DNA from: Candidatus Gastranaerophilales bacterium
GTDB taxonomy: Bacteria > Cyanobacteriota > Vampirovibrionia > Gastranaerophilales > Gastranaerophilaceae
DNA length: 37,789 nt
Direction: 5' to 3'
Assembly: GCA_905236775.1 (NCBI GenBank)
Contig: CAJOOM010000110.1
Location: 1-37,789, forward strand
Below, piece by piece: positions 16,539 to 23,925 of this stretch. The notes under the pieces were generated by a model, which was not told the origin of the DNA, ran no database searches, and worked only from the letters and a program-made list of their open reading frames with translations. Position 1 is the first letter of the stretch. Each line of letters begins with the position of its first letter. Position numbers and translations under genes: made by a program.

Positions 16539-16607
16539 CGTGATTCGTGAGTCGTGATTTGTGATTCGAAAAACTATCGATTCACGGTTCACTATTCACG
16601 ATTCACG
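16539..16607. repeat. Inverted array of GTGATTC/GTGAATC units
   Basis: Two 30-bp arms (16539-16568 and 16578-16607) built from GTGA-containing heptamers and octamers, with a 9-bp loop. The arms match at most positions and always at GTGA. The array ends exactly at the rpmG stop codon and lies between rpmG and tRNA-Trp. Confidence 0.75.
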
Positions 16608-16775
16608 TTACTTTGTTTCCTTGTGAGTTGTGTGTTTCTTACAAGTTGGACAGTATTTAGAAAGTTCCATTCTGTCTTTTGTATTCTTTTTATTTTTAAC
16701 TGTTGTATAGTTTCTTTCCTTGCAATCTTCACAAGCTAGAACTACCATTCTGTCATTTTTACCTTTGATACCCAT
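16608..16775 (-). CDS. rpmG: 50S ribosomal protein L33
   Basis: 55 aa. Begins [18 protein letters not shown] and ends [16 protein letters not shown]; the two CxxC pairs (CEDC, CPTC) would bind zinc. The ribosome site AGGA lies upstream. The order rpmG-trnW-secE-nusG is widely conserved. The stop codon abuts the GTGA repeat array. Confidence 0.95.
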   Translation of the reverse strand: MGIKGKNDRMVVLACEDCKERNYTTVKNKKNTKDRMELSKYCPTCKKHTTHKETK

Positions 16776-16867
16776 TTTTTGTTTCCTTTTTTATTGTTAA
16801 TATTTTGCTATTTAATTTTCGTGTGATTGAATTTCAAGTTTATAATCAATTTCCGCTCTATTTAAAA

Positions 16868-16892
16868 TAGAATGTGAATTAAACACATTCTA
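16868..16892. promoter_or_regulatory. 25-bp perfect dyad upstream of rpmG
   Basis: TAGAATGTG/CACATTCTA around a 7-bp centre, about 95 bp upstream of rpmG on its 5' side. It may be an operator or a hairpin. The remainder of 16776-17217 is AT-rich and contains HLR1 box 4 and the nupC promoter, but no gene. Confidence 0.5.
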
Positions 16893-17113
16893 TAAATTCG
16901 GCGTATGCCTAAATTCTAAAATAAACATATAAAAATTGCAAATACTTTGCAGAATTTTATCTTTTGATTTTGTGAGTAGTATTTAAATTTTTCAAAATAA
17001 TTTTAGTTAAAATCTCTGGTTATGTTCAGCGAAAAATATTACTAAAACTGAATCTTACCCATACTAAACAGTTATATGCATTAACCGTTATTTACCAAAT
17101 TTTCGAATCATTG

Positions 17114-17131
17114 AATGTAAATTTTTGTAAC
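17114..17131 (+). promoter_or_regulatory. HLR1-like box 4
   Basis: AATGTAAATTTTTGTAAC, an exact reverse-complement HLR1 match, 86 bp before the nupC ATG and about 58 bp before the -10 TATAAT (17190-17195), which has no good -35. That suits an activator-dependent promoter. Confidence 0.65.
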
Positions 17132-17217
17132 AAGTTGAGATTAGTGAATAGGTCAAGTTTTATTCTAAGCTCTAGATATGTTTTTGTGTTATAATCTTAG
17201 TTGAGATAGGAGTGAGC

Positions 17218-18486
17218 ATGGAAAGATTTGTAGGGCTTATTGGTATTGTAGTTATATTTTTGATTGCATTTTTAATGTCTAATAACAAGAAAGCTATAAA
17301 TATTCGGACCATAGTAGTTGGGTTTTTAATGCAAATATTTTTTGCGTGGTTTATATTCAAGTTTGAACTTGGTAGACAATTATTCGTATTAATTGGTAAG
17401 TTTATAACAAAAATATTGGATTTCGCTCACGAGGGCGGGGCATTTGTATTTGGCCCCCTGCTTGATAAACCGTTATTAGCTGATGTTTTTGGACAAAATA
17501 GTTTTATTTTAACGTTAGAATTTGTTTGTTCAATTATTTTTATGATGGTGCTTGTTAATATACTTTATTATTACGGTATTATGCAAAGAGTAGTCGCTGT
17601 ACTTGGTAAAGCTATGAATAAAATAATGAAAGTGTCTGGTGCGGAGGCTCTATCAAATGTTGCAAGTGCATTTGTCGGACAAATTGTTGCTCAAATCATG
17701 ATTAAGCCATACTTGGCAAAGCTTACGCGCTCTGAATTATTAGCATCTATGGCTGGAAGTATGGCTTGCATATCTGGAGCAACGATGCCTATTTATATAA
17801 ACATGAAAATACCTCCTGAATATTTATTAGCATCATCAATAATGGCTGTTCCCGGAGCTTTGATTCTTGCAAAAATTATTTATCCAGAAACGGGTGAACC
17901 AGAAACAGGCGATAATATTAAAATCTCAAGGCGCAGAACATTTATAAATGTATTTGATGCTATATCTAACGGTGCGGGAGATGGCATGAAAGTTGCTATA
18001 AACGTTACTGCAATGCTGCTTGCTCTTGTTGCTTTGGTAGCTTTTATTGATTGGGTGCTCGGTTTAGGCGGTATGTTTATGTACAAATACATCCCGGGAT
18101 GTTCCCATTTAGCTTTCTTAAGTCACCTATCGTTAAGCTATATCTTAGGTAAAATATTTATGTGGTTTGCACTTATTTTAGGGGTGCCGTTTAAAGATGC
18201 ATCTGTCGTAGGTTCATTAATGGGTACAAAGATTGTGCTAAATGAAATGGTAGCTTATGTTAATTTAAGTCATATCATTTCAACTTTGCAGGCAAAAAGT
18301 TTCATGATTGCATCTTTTGCATTATGTAGTTTTGGCAATTTCGGTTCTATTGCAATACAAATTGGAGGTATTGGTGAACTTGCTCCTAACCAAAGAAAAA
18401 ATCTTGCAAGATTAGGTTTAAGAGCCTTAATCTGCGGAACTCTTAGTTGTTATCTTTCTGCGGCAATAGTCGGAATTTTACTTTAA
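17218..18486 (+). CDS. nupC: CNT-family nucleoside transporter
   Basis: 422 aa from ATG 17218, with AGGAG five bases upstream (a GTG two codons earlier is less well spaced). About ten membrane segments. The N-terminus (VGLIGIVVIFLIAFLMS...KKAINIRTI), EGGAFVFGPLL, ALSNVASAFVGQ, MAGSMACISGATMPIY and the C-terminal ALCSFGNFGSIAIQIGG are typical of concentrative nucleoside transporters, which import nucleosides with H+ or Na+. Alone on its strand, behind HLR1 box 4. The last 9 bp overlap the opposite gene. Confidence 0.93.
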   Translation: MERFVGLIGIVVIFLIAFLMSNNKKAINIRTIVVGFLMQIFFAWFIFKFELGRQLFVLIGKFITKILDFAHEGGAFVFGPLLDKPLLADVFGQNSFILTLEFVCSIIFMMVLVNILYYYGIMQRVVAVLGKAMNKIMKVSGAEALSNVASAFVGQIVAQIMIKPYLAKLTRSELLASMAGSMACISGATMPIYINMKIPPEYLLASSIMAVPGALILAKIIYPETGEPETGDNIKISRRRTFINVFDAISNGAGDGMKVAINVTAMLLALVALVAFIDWVLGLGGMFMYKYIPGCSHLAFLSHLSLSYILGKIFMWFALILGVPFKDASVVGSLMGTKIVLNEMVAYVNLSHIISTLQAKSFMIASFALCSFGNFGSIAIQIGGIGELAPNQRKNLARLGLRALICGTLSCYLSAAIVGILL

Positions 18487-18750
18487 TTGTGAAAGTTGAT
18501 TTTCAAGACATAAGCTTAATGTCTTGATTTTTGATACTTTGTCCGATAATAATGATAAGAGTGAAAGATATTCATTTCTTTCGTCACTTAGTTTGGATGC
18601 AAAATCTTGAGAAATTCCGTAGTACTCTCCGTTAAATTCTTTTGATTGACAAATAATTTTAATTGCATTAATCAGTGCAAGTACGGAGTATAATTCATGA
18701 AATACTTCATTTTGACATGATAAAACTTCCGCTTTGTCGTAATTTTTCAT
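18478..18750 (-). CDS. 90-aa helical orphan protein
   Basis: Cytoplasmic, almost wholly helical, Leu/Ser-rich (YSVLALINAIKII, YLSLLSLLSDKVSKIKTLSL). It could be a small dimeric helical-bundle protein. No family is recognised. It overlaps the end of nupC tail to tail and is separated by about 140 bp from the tRNA nucleotidyltransferase gene, which is on the same strand upstream of nothing obvious. Confidence 0.6.
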   Translation of the reverse strand: MKNYDKAEVLSCQNEVFHELYSVLALINAIKIICQSKEFNGEYYGISQDFASKLSDERNEYLSLLSLLSDKVSKIKTLSLCLENQLSQLK

Positions 18751-18890
18751 AATAAAGCCTCTCTAAATCTTTTTCTTTTCTTAATTCCATGTGTGCATAG
18801 TTGCTATAATTCTAGTATACAGCTTTATTAAAAATTTTGATTAATATATTTTCCAAAAAATAAACAGGCATGCTTTTATAATGAATTTTG

Positions 18891-20312
18891 TCATGGATTT
18901 ATGTTTCGAATAAATTCCAGAGCTTCTTCTCTTGTACTTATATCGCCATTTAATTGGGCATCGTGAAGTTTTTTTATAATTATGCCTAACTGTGGAGATT
19001 GATTTATTTTAAGTATATCCATTATTTCTGTGCCGTTTATTAATTTTGGAATCGGCTTTAAATTGGGTTTTACTTCTAAATAAAATTTCAATAATTTATT
19101 AAGTCCGTTTATGTTATTTTCGGTCATCTCTTTTGTTACGTCCGGTCCCTGCGCAGAGAGTCTGTCGGCTTTAGCCAGCATTATATTATCGATAACATTT
19201 TTATCCATTTTTCTTACGTATCTCATCATTACTTTATTATCCAAAACCGGCGATGAAATAATACTTGATGGATAAATATGCTGTCTTATCATCTCTGATA
19301 TATAGTCTATTTGCTTATTGGAAAATTTGAGTCCTCTTAGTAAAGGAATCACCATCTTTGCTCCGACTGCATCATGCTTAATAAATCTGTGTCGCAGTCC
19401 TGTATCTTCAGGATAAGGCAAGCCGTCACTAATTTTCCAAACAGTATTGCCGTTATTTTCAAGTGTCCATGTAGAATACTTGCCTATGTCATGCAAAAAT
19501 CCGGCAAGTTTTATATAATTAATTCTTGGAAATCCTCCAAAGTCAGAAGAATTTGTATGATTTTTTACTTCTTCATTTTCTGTATTTTCATACTGAATCT
19601 CTATTTGTCGTACTGTTTCTATAACGTGATGGATTAAATCTAGATGATGGTGAGTATTAGGTGGAACTTTTTTCATATCCTCCACAAACGGAAAAATTAA
19701 TTGTAGAAAATCTGATTCAAGCATTTGTATAAGAGCTTGCTCTGTCCATTTTCCTCCGAACATTTTCATTATCTCTTCGTGAATTCGTTCCCTTGCAGGT
19801 TCTTTTATCAACTCTTTATATTTTTTTATTGTATTTATGAGTTCGTCATCTATTTTAAAACCAGTTGTTGCGATAAATCTAAATGCTCTTAAAAGCCTTA
19901 GAGGATCATCAATAAAATTCTGTTCATCAATCTGACGTAAAATTCCTTTTTTTAAGTCTTCTCTTCCGCCTGTAATATCTATAAACTGCGATTTTTGCAA
20001 ATCATAAGCAATTGCATTAATAGTAAAATCTCGTTTTAATAAATCTTTGTTTATATTATCTCCTCGAAGTTCTGATATATCAAGGTAATTTTTTTTGTCT
20101 CTTAAAATAAGCCGGTATATTTTGTTTTCAGCATCCAATGTTATAAAAACAGCATCAAGCTTCTGTGCCAGCTTATGCGAAAATTCTTCAGCATTTTTTA
20201 TTGTTATATCTCTATCATAAGATTCTTTACCAAGCAAAAAATCTCTGACGGCACCGCCAACCAAATATCCTTCAGAGATATCTTTGAGTATAAAATCATC
20301 CTTTATATTCAT
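18891..20312 (-). CDS. cca: CCA tRNA nucleotidyltransferase / poly(A) polymerase with HD domain
   Basis: 473 aa. Class II nucleotidyltransferase head: YLVGGAVRDFLLG, then DRD in SYDRDITI (the metal-binding Asp pair), RDFTINAIAYD and DDPLRLLRAFRF. A C-terminal HD domain is clear (HHHLDLIHHVIETV, FLHDIGKYSTW). It adds CCA to tRNA 3' ends, or adenylates RNA if it is the PcnB type. tRNA-Trp here lacks an encoded CCA, so a CCA-adding enzyme is needed. It overlaps rsmE by 17 bp, indicating cotranscription. Confidence 0.94.
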   Translation of the reverse strand: MNIKDDFILKDISEGYLVGGAVRDFLLGKESYDRDITIKNAEEFSHKLAQKLDAVFITLDAENKIYRLILRDKKNYLDISELRGDNINKDLLKRDFTINAIAYDLQKSQFIDITGGREDLKKGILRQIDEQNFIDDPLRLLRAFRFIATTGFKIDDELINTIKKYKELIKEPARERIHEEIMKMFGGKWTEQALIQMLESDFLQLIFPFVEDMKKVPPNTHHHLDLIHHVIETVRQIEIQYENTENEEVKNHTNSSDFGGFPRINYIKLAGFLHDIGKYSTWTLENNGNTVWKISDGLPYPEDTGLRHRFIKHDAVGAKMVIPLLRGLKFSNKQIDYISEMIRQHIYPSSIISSPVLDNKVMMRYVRKMDKNVIDNIMLAKADRLSAQGPDVTKEMTENNINGLNKLLKFYLEVKPNLKPIPKLINGTEIMDILKINQSPQLGIIIKKLHDAQLNGDISTREEALEFIRNINP

Positions 20313-21027
20313 GGATAATATTCCCTAATGTAACTATTACCGCAGTATCTGCTTTTAATATTAAATCACCAAGAGAAATTACTGGCAAATCTTTTTCTCT
20401 AAATAAGTTGAATTCTCGCTGCGAAAAACCGCCTTCAGGTCCGATTATAACTAGTAGTTTTTCTGATTTTTTTATGGGCAACTTTGATAAATATTGTTTT
20501 AAATTCTGCTCTGTTGAGCGCTCGCCCATAACTATTATTCTGTCAAAATCTGATTGGAAAAGAGTTTGAAAATCAGTAACAGGATAGCATATAGGAATCT
20601 TGGCTCTTTCACATTGTTTCGATGCCTCATTCATAACTCGCTGCCATTTTTCTACTTTTGATTGTGCAACATCCTTTTTTACTGCACAATTGTCCGTTAT
20701 AACAGGATAAACTCCTCTTACTCCTAATTCTGTCGATTTTTCCATTATTGTAAGCTGTGAATCACTCCTTAAAGGAGATTGCGCTAAATATAAATCAAAA
20801 TCTAAATCTCTTTTTGATTGGTATGATTGCTGAATACTACAAACAATTTTTTCATTTGTAATCTCTGTGATAGTTGTTTCATACTGAATTTGAAATTCAT
20901 CAATTAATAATAATTTTTCGCCGCATCTTGCACGTAAAGAACGAGCTATATGGCGATAATTTTCTGAATCATCTATTGTTATTGTATTTCTATTTATATT
21001 TTTGCTCGTAATAAAAAAATGTGGCAT
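20296..21027 (-). CDS. rsmE: 16S rRNA m3U1498 methyltransferase RsmE
   Basis: 243 aa. PUA-like N-terminus (HIARSLRARCGEKLLLID), then the SPOUT knot with EKSTELGVRGVYPV, NEASKQCERAKIP, IIGPEGGFSQREF and SLGDLILKADTAVI, all characteristic of RsmE. It methylates U1498 of 16S rRNA using S-adenosylmethionine. Upstream of cca with overlap; about 50 bp downstream of tRNA-Val on the same strand, so the three may share a transcript. Confidence 0.95.
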   Translation of the reverse strand: MPHFFITSKNINRNTITIDDSENYRHIARSLRARCGEKLLLIDEFQIQYETTITEITNEKIVCSIQQSYQSKRDLDFDLYLAQSPLRSDSQLTIMEKSTELGVRGVYPVITDNCAVKKDVAQSKVEKWQRVMNEASKQCERAKIPICYPVTDFQTLFQSDFDRIIVMGERSTEQNLKQYLSKLPIKKSEKLLVIIGPEGGFSQREFNLFREKDLPVISLGDLILKADTAVIVTLGNIIHEYKG

Positions 21028-21077
21028 AAATATTTGCTCTTAAAATCACACTAAAAAGACTATAAAATCTTTATTTA

Positions 21078-21153
21078 TGGTGGGCGTTACAGGACTTGAA
21101 CCTGTGACCCTCTGAATGTCGTTCAGATGCGCTACCAACTGCGCCAAACGCCC
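21078..21153 (-). tRNA. trnV: tRNA-Val (GAC anticodon), CCA encoded
   Basis: 76 nt. Acceptor stem GGGCGTT/AACGCCC, D arm GCGCAGTTGGTAGCGC, anticodon stem TCTGA/TCAGA with loop ACGACAT (anticodon GAC), T loop TTCAAGT, discriminator A and an encoded CCA. Position 33 reads C where nearly all elongator tRNAs have U. A tandem array just upstream repeats its first 12 nt. Confidence 0.88.
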
Positions 21154-21360
21154 ATATTGTAGTAATTGCTTTCGGCTGAGATACATTTACCCCCGCCAAT
21201 CGCCCATCTTGTAGTAATTGCTTCGGCTGAGATACATTTACCCCTGCCAATCGCCCATCTTGTAGTAATTGCTTTCGACCGAGATATATTTACCCCCGCC
21301 AATCGCCCATCTTGTAGTAATTGCTTTTGGCTGAGATACATTTACCCCCGCCAGTCGCTC
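21154..21360 (-). repeat. Four 52-bp tandem repeats carrying the tRNA-Val 5' end
   Basis: Units at 21154-21205, 21206-21256, 21257-21308 and 21309-21360. On the minus strand each starts GGGCGATTGGCG (11 of 12 match the tRNA 5' end GGGCGTTTGGCG; the outermost unit starts GAGCGACTGGCG), then GGGGTAAAT and about 30 bp ending ACTACAAGAT. The copy touching the tRNA has ACTACAATAT instead. Confidence 0.9.
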
Positions 21361-21457
21361 ATTTCTTTGTTAAGTGTATATCAAAAAAATACTCTTTGCA
21401 ATACCGGAGCTGCTTTTTTGATAACAATTAAAATTTAGAATTTATGACTTGTATTAT

Positions 21458-22963
21458 CTATACTGATGTTGCAATATTTTTTGATATATTCTGGATAATC
21501 TCAAGTAATTTGCTTACCATCAATTCTTCATATTTTTCTGCATTTTCTTTGCAGTCTGCTTCAAAACGTAATGTAAAAACAGGCTCTGTATTGCTTTGTC
21601 TTATAAGCGCAAATCCACCTGCTTTATCGTTTGTTCCTTCAAACACAATACGCATTCCGTCTAAAGTTATGATATCTTTAATTTTTACTCCAAAGAATTC
21701 CGGATTCTCAGCAATTACAGCTTGAAAACTCTCTAGTACAGGAGATTTTAATGTATTAGGACAAGGAAGTCTCACTTCTGACGATGAATACATTGCCTCA
21801 AAAGGCTTTAACATGTCCGATATTCTAAAATCCGGATTTTCTTGTTTTTTATTGGAAATAATTTCGATAATCCTGCAACCTGCATAAACCGCATCATCAA
21901 AACCATAATACTTATCTTTAAAAAATGTATGTCCGCTCATTTCTCCGGCTAAAACTGCACCTGTTTCACGCATTTTTGATTTTATGTAACCATGTCCTGT
22001 TTTGGTCATAACAGCAATTCCGCCATTCTTGTCAATAGTGTCATATAAAACTTGTGAACATTTTACTTCTGATACGATAAACGGTTTTATTCCTTTTTTA
22101 TTGTATTCTTTGATAATATCTTCCGAATAAATTAAAAGAAGTTTGTCTCCTGTCATTGAATTACCGTTAGAATCAATTACGCCAATTCTGTCACTGTCTC
22201 CGTCAAAAGCGATACCCAAATCTGCGTTATTTGCAAGAACAGCTTTTTTGATGTCCTTAAGAGTGCTTTCATCGCTTGGATTAGGATGATGATGCGGGAA
22301 TCTTCCATCTGGAAGAGAATATAGTTCAATTACTTCACACCCTAATGCTCTGTATAATTTTGGCGCAACAACTCCGCCTGTTCCGTTTGCAGAGTCAACA
22401 ACAACTTTTATTCCTTCTCCGACTCTTCCAAAACGTTTTTTCATATCTTCTATATAATCAGGAATTAAATCGTATTCTACAATCTGCCCGAACGGAACCG
22501 GTGGAATTCTCAATTTATATTCTTCTTCTGTTAACTCTTTGACAACCTTTATTTGAGATTCACCTAATGTTTGTTTTGCATAAGTCATTTTTAAACCATT
22601 GTACTGACTTGGATTATGACTTGCTGTTATTATTAAAGCTCCGGTTACAGGAAGGTATTTTGTTAAAAATGGTGGAACTCCTGCTGCTTCAGAATAATAT
22701 CCTATAGGTGTTGGAGCTAAACCCATGTCAATTACATTTGCTCCGCATGATCTAATTCCCTCAATCAAAGATTTTGATAATGATGGTGAATGTAATCTTG
22801 CATCTCTGCAAACTGTAATCCATATCTCGGACGGAATTCTTCTTGATTCTTTTACCAGATATTGAACAAATCCGCGTCCTGCATAATAAAAAAGCTCTTC
22901 TGTTATATTGTCTCCATAGATTCCGCGAATATCATTCTTGCCAAAAGCTGATGTGTTTAACAT
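21458..22963 (-). CDS. Phosphomannomutase / phosphoglucomutase
   Basis: 501 aa, alpha-D-phosphohexomutase family. Active-site Ser115 in TASHNP, the magnesium loop DGDSDR (254-259), the sugar loop GEMSGH and a phosphate-binding RQSNTEP near the C-terminus are all present. It moves phosphate between C1 and C6 of mannose and/or glucose, supplying sugar nucleotides for envelope polysaccharide. Substrate preference cannot be settled from sequence (ManB/AlgC-like length). Transcribed alone; a TGTAA...TTACA dyad lies 27-43 bp upstream (22990-23006). Confidence 0.94.
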   Translation of the reverse strand: MLNTSAFGKNDIRGIYGDNITEELFYYAGRGFVQYLVKESRRIPSEIWITVCRDARLHSPSLSKSLIEGIRSCGANVIDMGLAPTPIGYYSEAAGVPPFLTKYLPVTGALIITASHNPSQYNGLKMTYAKQTLGESQIKVVKELTEEEYKLRIPPVPFGQIVEYDLIPDYIEDMKKRFGRVGEGIKVVVDSANGTGGVVAPKLYRALGCEVIELYSLPDGRFPHHHPNPSDESTLKDIKKAVLANNADLGIAFDGDSDRIGVIDSNGNSMTGDKLLLIYSEDIIKEYNKKGIKPFIVSEVKCSQVLYDTIDKNGGIAVMTKTGHGYIKSKMRETGAVLAGEMSGHTFFKDKYYGFDDAVYAGCRIIEIISNKKQENPDFRISDMLKPFEAMYSSSEVRLPCPNTLKSPVLESFQAVIAENPEFFGVKIKDIITLDGMRIVFEGTNDKAGGFALIRQSNTEPVFTLRFEADCKENAEKYEELMVSKLLEIIQNISKNIATSV

Positions 22964-23060
22964 TTTTATCCCCTTACAACTAACTCTGAATATTTATATA
23001 TTAACATGTAAACAATACATTACAAACAGAGGATGCAGAATAACCAAAAAATGCGTGAAT

Positions 23061-23194
23061 GAGTGTGACTAAAAAGTCTAAAACTACGACTTTTTATAAA
23101 TTTTGCCAGAGACGTAAAATCCCCTCGCCCCTTGTGAGAGATGGGTAGGTGTAAGGGGTAAGTAAATACAAAAATCTTGACTTTTTAGTCACTC
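23061..23194. repeat. Inverted-repeat element of 134 bp
   Basis: The ends are GAGTGTGACTAAAAAGTC (23061-23078) and its near reverse complement (23179-23194). The middle contains CCCCTCGCCCCTTG and AAGGGG, resembling widespread intergenic palindromes. No coding potential. The GTGACTAAAAAGTC end also occurs in the terminator at 27053. Confidence 0.6.
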
Positions 23195-23202
23195 TCTTCA
23201 AC

Positions 23203-23244
23203 AAAAAAGAGATTGTCCTTGTTTTTTGACAACCTCTTTTTTTT
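23203..23244 (-). terminator. Bidirectional terminator after rpmE
   Basis: GAGATTGTC/GACAACCTC stem flanked by A and T runs on both sides, 30 bp past the rpmE stop. Confidence 0.85.
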
Positions 23245-23273
23245 GAATTCTTATAAAACGTTTTCTTTCGATA

Positions 23274-23474
23274 CTATTTTTGACCGTAACGTTTTTTGAA
23301 TCTTTCAACACGACCTTCAGAGTCAAGAATTTTTTGTTGACCTGTATAATATGGGTGGCAATTTGAACAAATTTCAACTGTAAGATTATCAACTACTGAA
23401 CCTGTTTCAATTTCGTTACCACATACACATTTAATAACAGTCTTTTTATAATCCGGATGTAAACCGTCTTTCAT
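23274..23474 (-). CDS. rpmE: 50S ribosomal protein L31
   Basis: 66 aa from the Met at 23474 ([12 protein letters not shown]); upstream in-frame residues are not L31-like. The zinc-type Cys set is present: CVCGN and [10 protein letters not shown]. The end KKRYGQK is typical. Monocistronic. Confidence 0.96.
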   Translation of the reverse strand: MKDGLHPDYKKTVIKCVCGNEIETGSVVDNLTVEICSNCHPYYTGQQKILDSEGRVERFKKRYGQK

Positions 23475-23714
23475 ATTTAACCTTCTTTCTACTTTCAAGA
23501 TTCCAAACTTGATTTTAATATTTCGACCAATAACATTTTATATTGCTGAATTTTTTATTGCAACATATTATAAATAATTTTGTAAGTATGTTCTGATTTT
23601 ACATTCTCTCATCTAAATGTAGTAAATTTTTGACTAATTTTTATAAAATATTAATACATAATCAATTGTTAAGAGATAATATGCAGTTTTGTATTTTTTA
23701 AAATCGGCGGAAAC

Positions 23715-23768
<54 letters not shown>

Positions 23769-23925
23769 CGCGAATTGTAACAAAATAGTTCAAAACTTCT
23801 ATATTTTTGCAAAATATGTTATATAATTGTATATAGTGAATACATTGTTTTATATATTTAAAGTTTATTATCTAAAAGAAGTATAAAAAAGTATATAATC
23901 CGAAAGAAGAAAGGAAATACAAACT

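Noticed and set aside
21154-21360. CRISPR-like array beside tRNA-Val
   Set aside because: 52-bp units follow each other without spacers and include tRNA sequence; it is a tandem duplication.
21132-21438. Overlapping ORFs on both strands in the 52-bp array
   Set aside because: They only translate the repeat unit and have no start signals.
22990-23006. TGTAA...TTACA pair upstream of the phosphohexomutase, as an HLR1 box
   Set aside because: The half-sites face each other rather than forming a 10-bp direct repeat, so it does not fit the consensus.
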